Shown here one piece after another: positions 35,262-43,574 of a stretch of 64,000 nt of DNA; within the stretch, counting starts at the first letter, position 1, and each line of letters begins with the position of its first letter. The translations under genes were made by a program, and so were the position numbers. Below the pieces are notes generated by a model. The model was not told the origin of the DNA. It made no database searches and saw nothing but the letters and a program-made list of their open reading frames with translations. Source of the DNA: Prevotella sp. 10(H) (GTDB lineage Bacteria > Bacteroidota > Bacteroidia > Bacteroidales > Dysgonomonadaceae); assembly GCF_000711235.1 (NCBI RefSeq), contig NZ_JOMI01000007.1:186001-250000 (forward strand), in the 5' to 3' direction.

Positions 35262-36302
35262 TCAGCGGGATACGCGCCCCGAACCGTCGCCTTTCATCAG
35301 ATTCTCCACTTCTGCCACAGTAACAAGATTAAAGTCTCCGTAAATAGTATGTTTTAAACAAGAGGCAGCGACTGCAAATTCCAGTGCTTTCTGGTCGTCG
35401 GCAGGATAGGTGATAAGTCCGTAGATCAATCCCCCCATAAAAGAATCGCCTCCGCCTACACGGTCGACAATATGAGTGATATCATAGCGTTTCGAATGAT
35501 AAAGTTTATCTGAATAGAGGCATCCGCCCCATGTGTTATGATTGGCATTGATAGAACCGCGAAGGGTGATAATTACTTTCTTGGCGCGTGGGAAACGTTT
35601 CATTAATTGAGTACATACCGATTCGAATTCAGCAGCATTCACTTCTCCTCCCGTATGGGCTACGTCGAAACCTTCGGGTTTTATACCGAATACTTTTTCG
35701 GCATCTTCCTCATTCCCCAGAATAATATCGCAGCCCTCTACTAGAGCGGGCATAATTTCCGAAGCCGTTTTTCCGTATTTCCATAAGTTTTTGCGATAGT
35801 TGAGGTCTGTGGAAACGGTTACGCCCATTTCATTAGCTATTTTGATCGCTTCAAGGCAGGCCTCGGCAGCGCCTTGTGATAGAGCAGGCGTAATGCCTGT
35901 CCAATGAAACCATTGAGTATCTCTGAAAACTTCTTTCCAGTCTACCATGCCCGGTTTGATATCGGCAATGGCGGAACTAGCCCTGTCGTATACTACTTTC
36001 GATGCGCGGGCAACAGCTCCCGTTTCGAGGAAGTAGATGCCTACGCGGTTACCGCCCCGGATGATATTACTAACGCCTACATTATATTTTCTGAGATCGG
36101 AGATACACCATTCTGCAATATCGTTCTTAGGCAGACGTGTTACAAAATCGGTTGGAATGCCGTAATTCGATAACGAAACAGCAACGTTAGCCTCACCGCC
36201 TCCGAATGTGGCGTTGAGATTGTTGGATTGTATAAATCTTTGATATCCGGGAGTTGCCAGACGCAACATAATTTCGCCGAATGTTACTACTTTTTTCATC
36301 AT
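35262..36302 (-). CDS. kdgK: 2-keto-3-deoxygluconate kinase, PfkB family
   Basis: A 346-residue sugar kinase that phosphorylates KDG to KDPG. PfkB hallmarks: VTFGEIMLRLATPG at the N-terminus, the NATFGGGEANVAVSLSNYG substrate motif, and the catalytic RVGGGDSFMGGLIYGL with GGGD in place of the commoner GAGD. Adjacent ATGs at 36302 and 36299 are both possible starts. It stands between the DUF4861 gene (14 nt upstream) and the aldolase in the uronate operon, which fixes the substrate well. Confidence 0.92.
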   Translation of the reverse strand: MMKKVVTFGEIMLRLATPGYQRFIQSNNLNATFGGGEANVAVSLSNYGIPTDFVTRLPKNDIAEWCISDLRKYNVGVSNIIRGGNRVGIYFLETGAVARASKVVYDRASSAIADIKPGMVDWKEVFRDTQWFHWTGITPALSQGAAEACLEAIKIANEMGVTVSTDLNYRKNLWKYGKTASEIMPALVEGCDIILGNEEDAEKVFGIKPEGFDVAHTGGEVNAAEFESVCTQLMKRFPRAKKVIITLRGSINANHNTWGGCLYSDKLYHSKRYDITHIVDRVGGGDSFMGGLIYGLITYPADDQKALEFAVAASCLKHTIYGDFNLVTVAEVENLMKGDGSGRVSR

Positions 36303-36316
36303 GTGTTTTTATAGAA

Positions 36317-37471
36317 TTATTTATTGTACTTTACAATGAGGGGATTAGCCAATCCTTCGGAGAACTCTTTTATATATTTCTCAAAGTCAGCTATCGTCGG
36401 GAAACCGAATTTAGACCAGCCGTATCCGGTATAATATGTTACAGGAATATTTGGCTGATGAGTTGTTACAGCTAAAACATGTGAGTAAGATTCTTTATTT
36501 TTTGTCTTAGCATTGTTTACGTCATATTTGTCTATAACTGTTTTGTCGATTCCATTTGGAAAGATAAGGGCTAAATATACATTGTCTGCTTTCTCACTTT
36601 TTGGTTCACTGTATATAATATACTTATCCGTCGAAATGATAGAATCGTTCTTCTCACGTTTCACAATACCTGCGGCAACAGGCATTGCTTCTTTTATAGT
36701 ATATGCCTGAATGACTTTTGATAACTGTGAACCTCCATCGAGTGATATTGTGCGATTCTCTGCAATAGTCTTACCGTCTACATTCACGTCATTATATGTG
36801 AGTTTAAATGTAGTGCGCAGAGGACCGTTATCCAATAAATCTTCCGATACAAAGTTTTCGTTCATCCATAGTTTGTCGTTTACATAAGGAGCCATAGCAC
36901 CTGCACCAAGACTACGTCCGACATTATAGTTATCCAGTCCTTCACCATGGTCTTCATGGTATGAGGCTGTTCCGGCTAAATCATCTTTATACCATTTGTC
37001 AATAATCAGGTTGTTGGTACGTTTATACAAAATATCGATGCCATTGCTTTGTCCATCTGTTTCTACTAACGCAGGGCCGTATATGCGGAATGCTACGCGG
37101 TCGTTTTCCCATGCAAAGTCATCTTTGCGTTCTGTGATAAAGCGTCCGTATGTTTTTGACTCATATGTACGGGCGGTATCCGTTGTAATAACAAAGCTTT
37201 TCGATTCTTTGGCTTTCAACTCCGGTTGGAAAATCAGTTTGCGGTCGTATGTTATTTGGGACGGGATTATCTCGCCTGCTTCATTTTTGACAACATAGAC
37301 AGCACTATCGGTCAACAGTACTTTATCCTTGATGCTGTCCATAGGTATTTCCACAAGGTCGGCTATGCGGTCAAAATCACTCGGGTTTTCTACTGCAATA
37401 CTCATCTCATTTTTTGAGGAGCAGGCAAAAAGGAAAAGGCTCGCGAATAATATACCGATTATCTTTTTCAT
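36317..37471 (-). CDS. DUF4861 family lipoprotein
   Basis: A 384-residue lipoprotein (signal with C17 in LFLFACSS). The sequence has VAFRIYGPALVETDGQSNGIDIL, IDKWYKDDLAGTASYHEDHGEGLDNYNVGRSLGAGA and YYTGYGWSKFGFPTIADFEKY, which I assign to DUF4861. Several His, Asp, Glu and aromatic residues in the middle motif look like a carbohydrate active site, but no activity should be assumed. Its place between kduI and kdgK suggests a periplasmic step that frees or modifies a uronic acid sugar. Gaps of 27 and 14 nt to its neighbours fit one transcript. Confidence 0.8.
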   Translation of the reverse strand: MKKIIGILFASLFLFACSSKNEMSIAVENPSDFDRIADLVEIPMDSIKDKVLLTDSAVYVVKNEAGEIIPSQITYDRKLIFQPELKAKESKSFVITTDTARTYESKTYGRFITERKDDFAWENDRVAFRIYGPALVETDGQSNGIDILYKRTNNLIIDKWYKDDLAGTASYHEDHGEGLDNYNVGRSLGAGAMAPYVNDKLWMNENFVSEDLLDNGPLRTTFKLTYNDVNVDGKTIAENRTISLDGGSQLSKVIQAYTIKEAMPVAAGIVKREKNDSIISTDKYIIYSEPKSEKADNVYLALIFPNGIDKTVIDKYDVNNAKTKNKESYSHVLAVTTHQPNIPVTYYTGYGWSKFGFPTIADFEKYIKEFSEGLANPLIVKYNK

Positions 37472-37498
37472 ATGCTTCGTTTTTTAGTATGCTAAATA

Positions 37499-38341
37499 TT
37501 AACGTAGTTTATCGGCCGTGAAAGTATCCATATCATCATAGTCGAGGTTTTCGCCGCACATAGCCCATATGAAAGTATAGTTACTGGTTCCGGCTGCCGA
37601 ATGTATAGACCATGAAGGAGAAATTACCGCCTGCTCGTTACCCATAAAAATATGACGCGTTTCCTGCGGTTGCCCCATAAAGTGACAGACAGCTTGTCCG
37701 GCAGGAACTTTGAAGTAGAAATAGGCTTCCATACGTCGGGAATGAGTATGCGGGGGCATGGTATTCCATACGCTGCCATCTTTTAGTTCGGTCATTCCCA
37801 TTTGTAACTGGCAGCAAGGAACTATTTCACTTAATATAATCTGGTTTAGCAGACGCTCGTTCGAGGTAGCGGGAGAACCCAGATCGCGTGTGCGCCGCAT
37901 GTCAGATGTAATCGGAGTCGTAGGATATTCTTTATGTGCAGGAGAAGATGCAAAATAATATTTTGCAGGATTGGATGCTTCTTTACTTTTGAAGATGACT
38001 TCTTTCGAGCCGCGACCAACATATATTGCATCTTTAAATTCCATATTATAATCTTTTCCGTCTACAGAAACAGTTCCTACACCCTCAATACAGATAATAC
38101 CCAATTCGCGACGTTCGCAGAAGTATTCGGAACGGATAAGGTCTACTGTCTCCAGTTTTAAGTCCTCATTTACAGGAAGTGCACCTCCGATAATCAGACG
38201 GTCGTTGTGGGTATAAGTCATAATGACACTGTCGGCATCGAATATTTTTTCACCCAGAAATTCTTTTCGCAGTTGTTCTGTATCGTATTTTTTTACATCC
38301 TCGGGATGTGTGCCCCAACGTTCTTCTATTGTCGTTTTCAT
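37499..38341 (-). CDS. kduI: 5-keto-4-deoxyuronate isomerase
   Basis: A 280-residue cupin enzyme that isomerises 4-deoxy-L-threo-5-hexosulose uronate (DKI), the spontaneous product of unsaturated uronates, into DKII. Zinc ligands are visible in WNTMPPHTHSRRMEAYFYF (H-x-H-x5-E) and SPSWSIHSAAGTSNYTFIWAMCGEN (H). The N-terminus ERWGTHPEDVKKYDTEQLR is typical. Its presence shows that the operon also serves products of polysaccharide lyases. No KduD is recognised nearby. A 101-nt gap with a TTTACATGTAAA palindrome lies upstream. Confidence 0.95.
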   Translation of the reverse strand: MKTTIEERWGTHPEDVKKYDTEQLRKEFLGEKIFDADSVIMTYTHNDRLIIGGALPVNEDLKLETVDLIRSEYFCERRELGIICIEGVGTVSVDGKDYNMEFKDAIYVGRGSKEVIFKSKEASNPAKYYFASSPAHKEYPTTPITSDMRRTRDLGSPATSNERLLNQIILSEIVPCCQLQMGMTELKDGSVWNTMPPHTHSRRMEAYFYFKVPAGQAVCHFMGQPQETRHIFMGNEQAVISPSWSIHSAAGTSNYTFIWAMCGENLDYDDMDTFTADKLR

Positions 38342-38358
38342 TATTCTTAATGTTTTAG

Positions 38359-38370
38359 TTTACATGTAAA
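38359..38370. promoter_or_regulatory. 12-bp palindrome upstream of kduI
   Basis: TTTACATGTAAA is a perfect palindrome 18 nt before the kduI ATG, in the largest gap of the uronate operon (38342-38442). It may be an operator for an internal promoter or only A/T-rich chance; it does not resemble the TGTGTGCG operators upstream of lacI. Confidence 0.3.
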
Positions 38371-38442
38371 ACAAAATCAAAGTAAACAAATTATATAAGA
38401 AAGCCTTATGTTAATTATAATGGTTTACTTAACGAACTGATG

Positions 38443-39849
38443 CTAAAATTTGAAAAACTCCTTCGCATTATAATAAGATACATTTTCTACCAATTTACCT
38501 AAGAAATCCAATTCGGATGCAGGGAGTAATCCTTGTTCAACATCCGTTCCGATTAGGTTGCAAAGAATACGGCGGAAATACTCATGACGAGGATATGAAA
38601 GGAAGCTACGCGAATCAGTCAACATGCCGACAAAGCGACTGAGCAACCCTAAATTAGATAATGAATTCATCTGCGCTTCCATTCCCATTTTCTGATCGAG
38701 GAACCACCAGCCCGAACCGAATTGTATTTTGCCTGCTATAGTTCCATCTTGGAAATTTCCTATCATTGTAGCAACCAGATCATTATCACGCGGGTTCAGA
38801 TTGTAGATGATCGTTTTTGTCAGCTTGTTATCAGTATCGAGCCTGTTGAGAAATTTCGCCATAGACTTGGCGACTGTAAAGTCTCCTATAGAATCGAAAC
38901 CAGTATCCGGCCCTGCCTGCTTAAACAGGCGGGTATTATTGTTACGTATTACACCATAGTGGAATTGTTGTGTCCAGCCTTTTTCCCAATCCATGATTGA
39001 CCCGTCGAATAAAACGGCGGATTTGAACTTAACGATTTCTTCCTGTGTAAGTTCTTTTCCTCCATATACCTTGTTGAATATGTTATCTATCTCGGCTTGG
39101 GTATAATCTTCTGCGTAGAATTCTTCTATACCGTGGTCGGATAGTTTGCATCCTACACTGGCAAAGAAATCATGTCTGTTGTGCAATGCGTCTATCATAT
39201 CACCATAGTTGCTGATAGTAATACCCGATGCTTCAGAGAGTTTTTCCATATATGCTCTGAATGATTCCGGATTATCTACTGCCATCGCTTTATCGGGGCG
39301 CCATGTAGGCAGTACTTTTATAGAAAAGCCTTCATTCTTCAAGGCTATATGATATTGCAGTGAGTCTATCGGGTCATCGGTTGTACAAACAGCCTCAACA
39401 TTGTAATGCTTCATAAGTCCGCGAGCCGAGAATTCGGGAGTACGAAGCTTTGCCGTACATTCATCGAATATTTGCTTTGCGGTTTCGGGTTTCAGAATTT
39501 TTGTAATGCCAAAAGCTGTTTTCAGTTCCAGATGCGTCCAGTGATAAAGCGGGTTGCGCATGGTGTAAGGAACGGTTTCAGCCCATTTTTCGAATTTTTC
39601 CCAATCGCTTGTCTCTTTTCCCGTGCAGAAACGTTCGGCTATACCGTTTGCACGCATCGCGCGCCATTTATAGTGGTCGCCCCCGAGCCAGATTTCACCC
39701 AGATTATCAAAACGGTAATCTTCTGCTATCTGCTTTGGGTCGAGATGACAGTGGTAGTCTATGATAGGCAGATGTTTTGCATGCTGATGATACAGGTATT
39801 CTGCGGTTTCGTTTTGCAATACGAAGTTATCGTCTAAAAACTGTTTCAT
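38443..39849 (-). CDS. uxaC: Glucuronate (uronate) isomerase
   Basis: A 468-residue amidohydrolase-fold enzyme that converts D-glucuronate to D-fructuronate, and galacturonate to tagaturonate. Typical motifs: HLPIIDYHCHLDPKQIAEDYRFDNLGEIWLGGDHYKWRAMRANG (metal-binding H-x-H near residue 33), PLYHWTHLELKTAFGI, VCTTDDPIDSLQYH, FGSGWWFLDQKMGMEAQMN and MLTDSRSFLSYPRHEYFRR. Length agrees with the family. Located 77 nt after uxuA, the gap filled by GGCTTTT/AGCTAA words. Confidence 0.96.
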   Translation of the reverse strand: MKQFLDDNFVLQNETAEYLYHQHAKHLPIIDYHCHLDPKQIAEDYRFDNLGEIWLGGDHYKWRAMRANGIAERFCTGKETSDWEKFEKWAETVPYTMRNPLYHWTHLELKTAFGITKILKPETAKQIFDECTAKLRTPEFSARGLMKHYNVEAVCTTDDPIDSLQYHIALKNEGFSIKVLPTWRPDKAMAVDNPESFRAYMEKLSEASGITISNYGDMIDALHNRHDFFASVGCKLSDHGIEEFYAEDYTQAEIDNIFNKVYGGKELTQEEIVKFKSAVLFDGSIMDWEKGWTQQFHYGVIRNNNTRLFKQAGPDTGFDSIGDFTVAKSMAKFLNRLDTDNKLTKTIIYNLNPRDNDLVATMIGNFQDGTIAGKIQFGSGWWFLDQKMGMEAQMNSLSNLGLLSRFVGMLTDSRSFLSYPRHEYFRRILCNLIGTDVEQGLLPASELDFLGKLVENVSYYNAKEFFKF

Positions 39850-39856
39850 ATTTTTT

Positions 39857-39923
39857 GGCTTTTGGCTTTTAGCCGTTAATCAGAATTGTCTGCTAATGGC
39901 TGACAGCTAATTGCTATCGGCTG
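39857..39923. repeat. GGCTTTT/GCTAATGGCT word cluster between uxuA and uxaC
   Basis: The gap is made of variants of AGCTAATGGCTAAAAGCC on the minus strand, the same words seen in the two dispersed repeats (11961-11992, 29582-29613) and at 29749-29780. No gene or promoter. Confidence 0.55.
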
Positions 39924-39926
39924 AAT

Positions 39927-41099
39927 TTATTTATATAATGTCTTTGCTATACCGAGCTCCAATCCTCTGAGTTCTGCCAATCCTCTTAGGCGGCCGATAC
40001 AAGAGTAACCGGGATTCGTCTTTTTATTGAGGTCATCAATCATCTGGTGGCCGTGGTCGGGACGGAATGGGATAGAGATATTCCGTTTTTGCTGTATTTC
40101 CAGTAATCCTTTCATTACGCCGTACATATCAACATCGCCTTCCAAGTGATTAGCCTCATAAAAATTGCCTTCGGCATCGCGTTGTGTAGAGCGAAGATGA
40201 ACAAAGTTCACCCTGTCGCCTTGTCGCTTTATCATATTCGGCAGGTCATTGTCGGCGCGCACACCAAATGAGCCGGTACAAAAACATAGTCCGTTTGAAG
40301 CATTCGGCACGGCGGCAACCAGTTTTTCGAAGTCTGATTCTTTGCTTAATATTCGTGGTAAGCCGAGTATGGGATATGGAGGATCATCGGGATGAATAGC
40401 TAATTTAACTCCGACTTCGTCGGCTACGGGGGCTATTTCGCTGACAAAATATATCAGGTTTTTTCTTAATGTTTCGGCATCGATATTCTTATATCTGTCC
40501 AGTTGTGCCTGAAATTCTTGTAGCGTAAAGCTCTCTTCTGCTCCGGGTAATCCTGCAATCATGTTTCTGATGAGTAGGTCTTTGTCTTCCTGTGTCATAC
40601 TCTCATATCGAGCTTTAGCTTTCGCGATATCTTCGGAAGAATACTCATTTTCCGCTCCCGGACGTTTCAGGATAAACAGTTCGAAAGCCATAAATGCTGC
40701 ACGTTCGAAGCGTAAGGCTTTTGAACCGTCTAGCATGGTATAAGCAAGGTCGGTACGTGTCCAGTCCAGTACAGGCATGAAATTGTATGTGACAATCATC
40801 ACACCGCATTTCGCCAGATTGCGGATGCTCTCTTTATAATTTTCGATATACTCTTTGTAATTTCCTTCCTGTGTCTTGATGTATTCGTGTACCGGAATGC
40901 TTTCCACGACCGACCATGTCAGACCTGCTTTTTCTATGATTTCTTTACGTTTTTGTATTTCTTCGACAGTCCATACTTCACCGTTTTTGATGTGGTGCAG
41001 GGCTGTAACTATTCCGGTTGCTCCGGCTTGTTTTATATCGGCTAATGCTACGGGATCATTCGGCCCGTACCAACGCCATGTTTGTTCACTGAGTATCAT
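39927..41099 (-). CDS. uxuA: Mannonate dehydratase
   Basis: A 390-residue TIM-barrel enzyme that dehydrates D-mannonate to 2-keto-3-deoxygluconate, using Fe2+ or Mn2+. Recognisable features: [33 protein letters not shown] at the N-terminus, metal-site regions [18 protein letters not shown] and [42 protein letters not shown] and [14 protein letters not shown]. Length is normal. Third gene of the uronate operon, 81 nt after the SDR gene; that gap holds a 12-bp inverted repeat. Confidence 0.96.
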   Translation of the reverse strand: MILSEQTWRWYGPNDPVALADIKQAGATGIVTALHHIKNGEVWTVEEIQKRKEIIEKAGLTWSVVESIPVHEYIKTQEGNYKEYIENYKESIRNLAKCGVMIVTYNFMPVLDWTRTDLAYTMLDGSKALRFERAAFMAFELFILKRPGAENEYSSEDIAKAKARYESMTQEDKDLLIRNMIAGLPGAEESFTLQEFQAQLDRYKNIDAETLRKNLIYFVSEIAPVADEVGVKLAIHPDDPPYPILGLPRILSKESDFEKLVAAVPNASNGLCFCTGSFGVRADNDLPNMIKRQGDRVNFVHLRSTQRDAEGNFYEANHLEGDVDMYGVMKGLLEIQQKRNISIPFRPDHGHQMIDDLNKKTNPGYSCIGRLRGLAELRGLELGIAKTLYK

Positions 41100-41131
41100 A
41101 TATAGAAAATTTGTAAATTAGTAAATGTGCC

Positions 41132-41178
41132 AATTAGCAAATTCTTATTTAATTTCCGAATATACTAATTTGCTAATT
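41132..41178. repeat. 12-bp exact inverted repeat between SDR gene and uxuA
   Basis: AATTAGCAAATT (41132-41143) and AATTTGCTAATT (41167-41178) are exact reverse complements with a 23-nt spacer; nearby AAATTAGTAAAT is a related word. It could form an mRNA stem-loop that separates expression of the first two genes from the rest. Confidence 0.6.
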
Positions 41179-41180
41179 AT

Positions 41181-41996
41181 TTAGATGGAATAGCTGTTAA
41201 ATCCCCCGTCTACAACTAGTATTGATCCATTGGTAAAACTGGAAGCATCACTCACCAGATAATGGATAGCGCCCAAAAGCTCTTCCGATCTGCCAAAACG
41301 ACGGAAAGGTGTATGCGCGATTACAGATTTTGCACGTTCGGTATAAGAGCCGTCCGGATTAAGCATAAGGTTCCGGTTTTGATCGGTAATGAAAAATCCC
41401 GGAGCAATAGCATTTACGCGGAAGTTATCGCCGAATTTGGTTGATAATTCTCCCGCCATATATTCGGTAAAATTGGCAACGGCAGCTTTTGCCATCCCGT
41501 AACCCATAACACGGGTGAGCGGACGGAACGATGACATGGAAGCTATGTTTATAATATTTCCCTTTCCTCCGTCTACCATTGCTTTAGCAAAAACAAGGGT
41601 AGGGGTGATGGTTCCGAAAAGGTTGAGGTCAATAACATTTTTCAGAGCCTCTGTATTTACATCGAAAATGGTTTTGTCGGGTGGAATGGTTGCACCCGGT
41701 ATATTTCCTCCAGCGGCATTGATAAGGACATCTATCTTGCCATAAGCTTTCAGAATATCGGCTTTATTCTGTTCGAGATTCTCTTCGTTAAGTGCATCCG
41801 AAATAAGGAACATGGCTTCATGCCCTTTGGCCCTGATTTTGTTTGCAAGAGCTTCTCCTTTTTCCTGAGAACGTCCCAAAATAACGACTTTAGCACCTTC
41901 CGATGCCAGATATTCCGACATTTGCGAGCCCAGAATTCCATATCCTCCGGTAATAAGGACTACTTTTCCGTCGATGTTGAATAAGGTGTTTTTCAT
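41181..41996 (-). CDS. SDR oxidoreductase, likely D-mannonate oxidoreductase (fructuronate reductase)
   Basis: A 271-residue short-chain dehydrogenase: cofactor loop ITGGYGILG (the usual TGxxxGxG), NAAGG, catalytic Ser in NIASMSS, Y-x-x-x-K as GYGMAKAAV, and RVNAIAPGFFITDQNRNLM, a segment I associate with the YjmF-type mannonate oxidoreductase, an analogue unrelated to the E. coli UxuB family. It would reduce fructuronate to mannonate, joining UxaC and UxuA. It starts 2 nt after the lacI stop. A KduD-like role (DKII reduction) is the alternative, and both may be done by one enzyme. Confidence 0.85.
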   Translation of the reverse strand: MKNTLFNIDGKVVLITGGYGILGSQMSEYLASEGAKVVILGRSQEKGEALANKIRAKGHEAMFLISDALNEENLEQNKADILKAYGKIDVLINAAGGNIPGATIPPDKTIFDVNTEALKNVIDLNLFGTITPTLVFAKAMVDGGKGNIINIASMSSFRPLTRVMGYGMAKAAVANFTEYMAGELSTKFGDNFRVNAIAPGFFITDQNRNLMLNPDGSYTERAKSVIAHTPFRRFGRSEELLGAIHYLVSDASSFTNGSILVVDGGFNSYSI

Positions 41997-41998
41997 AT

Positions 41999-43078
41999 CT
42001 ATAGTTTATAATTGTTATAGTAATCTATGTTTTCTTTAATAAGAATGTCTATCGGCATAAAATTTGTCTTTTGGGGCACTTGTTTAAACAGGAAATAATT
42101 GGAAAAAGCTTTTATCGCATCATAACCCTGTAATTCGGGGCGTTGAGAAAGTATAAAAGATATTTTCCCGTCTTTGAGTGCTTTTACGTTCCGGTCGATA
42201 GCATCATGCCCTATCAGGCGTATTCTTTCTTTTAAAGTTTCCTCCATTTTATCCAGCATATTCACCAGTTCATATATGCGGGAGTTGAGCACGATTCCTC
42301 CAACCAAGCCTTTGTTTTCGTTTACTATCTTCCGAAGTGCAGGCAGGCTTCCGGTATAATCGTCGGGATTTATCTCTAAGTGATGAATTTTACCTTTATA
42401 ATTACTTTCGGCAAGGCACTTCAGAAAGCCTTTTTCGCGGGTTTTCATCTGTACCGATATTTCTTTGTATTTGAACCGTACATGGGCAATAAAAATGTCC
42501 GCCTCCAGGCCTATTTCTTTCAATAATAGCTTTGCTGCTATATTTCCGCTGCCTAAAGAGTCCCCGCCGAAATATGCAAGGTCTTTTTGTTTATGTATAT
42601 CCGAGTCGATATATATATAAGGCATTTCTTTCTCATCCAACTCTTTCGAGAGGTTGATCACAAGTTCTCCGAAAAGAGTTGCGAGCAGTACACCGTCATA
42701 TTCTTTTTGTTTAAACTCATCGACTGCTTTCAGGAATGAAAAGCGGTCATACTGATTGAAAAGCAGATATTCGACACTGATGTTGAATTTCCTCATTTCA
42801 TCTTCAGCCTTATTTATACCCTCACACACCAGTTCCCAGTAATCTCCTTCCGAATATGTCGGGGCAATTACTGCAAATTTATAGCTGCGCTTCGACGCCA
42901 GAAAACGGGCAACCATATTGGGTTCGTAATTCAGTTCTTTGAGTATCTTTTCCACTTTAGCCTTTTTCTCAGGCGATACCCGTCCTCTCTGATGCAATAC
43001 GCGATCGACCGTTCCAGTCGAAACCCCTGCTAACCTGGCTATATCGATTATTCGTATATTGGCATTCTCTTTTTTCAT
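41999..43078 (-). CDS. LacI family transcriptional regulator of the uronate operon
   Basis: A 359-residue regulator. The N-terminal helix-turn-helix and hinge are IRIIDIARLAGVSTGTVDRVLHQRGRVSPEKKAKVEKILKELNYEPN, a full LacI-type headpiece. The rest is a periplasmic-binding-protein-like sensor starting KFAVIAPTYSEGDYWELVCEGI. It is the first gene of the operon and runs straight into the SDR gene. Two matching palindromes flank its promoter, so autoregulation and repression of all nine genes, relieved by a uronate or its catabolite, is the likely scheme. The effector is not shown by sequence. Confidence 0.92.
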   Translation of the reverse strand: MKKENANIRIIDIARLAGVSTGTVDRVLHQRGRVSPEKKAKVEKILKELNYEPNMVARFLASKRSYKFAVIAPTYSEGDYWELVCEGINKAEDEMRKFNISVEYLLFNQYDRFSFLKAVDEFKQKEYDGVLLATLFGELVINLSKELDEKEMPYIYIDSDIHKQKDLAYFGGDSLGSGNIAAKLLLKEIGLEADIFIAHVRFKYKEISVQMKTREKGFLKCLAESNYKGKIHHLEINPDDYTGSLPALRKIVNENKGLVGGIVLNSRIYELVNMLDKMEETLKERIRLIGHDAIDRNVKALKDGKISFILSQRPELQGYDAIKAFSNYFLFKQVPQKTNFMPIDILIKENIDYYNNYKL

Positions 43079-43102
43079 GTGGGCTTATTAAATTATTAGA
43101 TT

Positions 43103-43116
43103 TGTGTGCGCACACA
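43103..43116. promoter_or_regulatory. Candidate operator O1 of the uronate operon
   Basis: TGTGTGCGCACACA is a perfect 14-bp palindrome with the central CG typical of LacI-family operators. It covers the predicted transcription start region of the lacI-type gene. Confidence 0.7.
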
Positions 43117-43125
43117 CGGTTGATG

Positions 43126-43155
43126 CAAATGTACAATTATTTATTTATAAAACAA
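43126..43155 (-). promoter_or_regulatory. Promoter of the uronate operon
   Basis: On the minus strand TTG (43155-43153), a 19-nt spacer and TACATTTG (43133-43126) match the Bacteroidota consensus. O1 lies just downstream and O2 overlaps the -33 element. Confidence 0.65.
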
Positions 43156-43178
43156 TGTGTGTGCGTACACATTGTTTT
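43149..43178. promoter_or_regulatory. Candidate operator O2 of the uronate operon
   Basis: A 30-bp palindrome with 12-bp perfect arms (AAAACAATGTGT and its complement) around GTGCGT. Its core TGTGTGCGTACACA (43158-43171) matches O1 at 13 of 14 positions; the cores are 55 bp apart, about five helical turns. Confidence 0.7.
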
Positions 43179-43498
43179 GTATTCTGGAATTTAATTGTCA
43201 TTTAATCAACTTATTAATTCAATATTATAGAAAATATGTTTTAGGGCATGTTTTTGATATATAATGAATCTTTTATTAAGAAGATATTAAATTATCTCTA
43301 TTTAGGATAAAACTATCCGGAATTAGAATAGTATGATTTACTATGTAAAAAATTGAAAATAGTGTTACTTATGTTACTTTTTATGATTTAGGTCAACCGA
43401 ATTACATGAAAACAACTTTGGATAATTATTTGTTTTGAATAGCAGGACTGCATCACCTACATATCCGATGATCATTAGGGTGAAACAGGAAGATTATC
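43179..43498. other. A/T-rich intergenic region between lacI-type and nucleotidyltransferase genes
   Basis: No gene is seen. It contains GTTACTTATGTTAC (about 43362-43375), a variant of the promoter-like word found in the dispersed repeats. Confidence 0.5.
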
Positions 43499-43506
43499 TA
43501 ACTTTG
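43499..43506 (+). promoter_or_regulatory. -7 element of the nucleotidyltransferase gene
   Basis: TAACTTTG matches TAnnTTTG, about 68 nt before the ATG at 43575. Confidence 0.5.
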
Positions 43507-43574
43507 TAAAAATTGGAATTTCTGTTTACAATGCGATATTTACAATAAGACTTGAAAAATTAGAATATTAAAAT

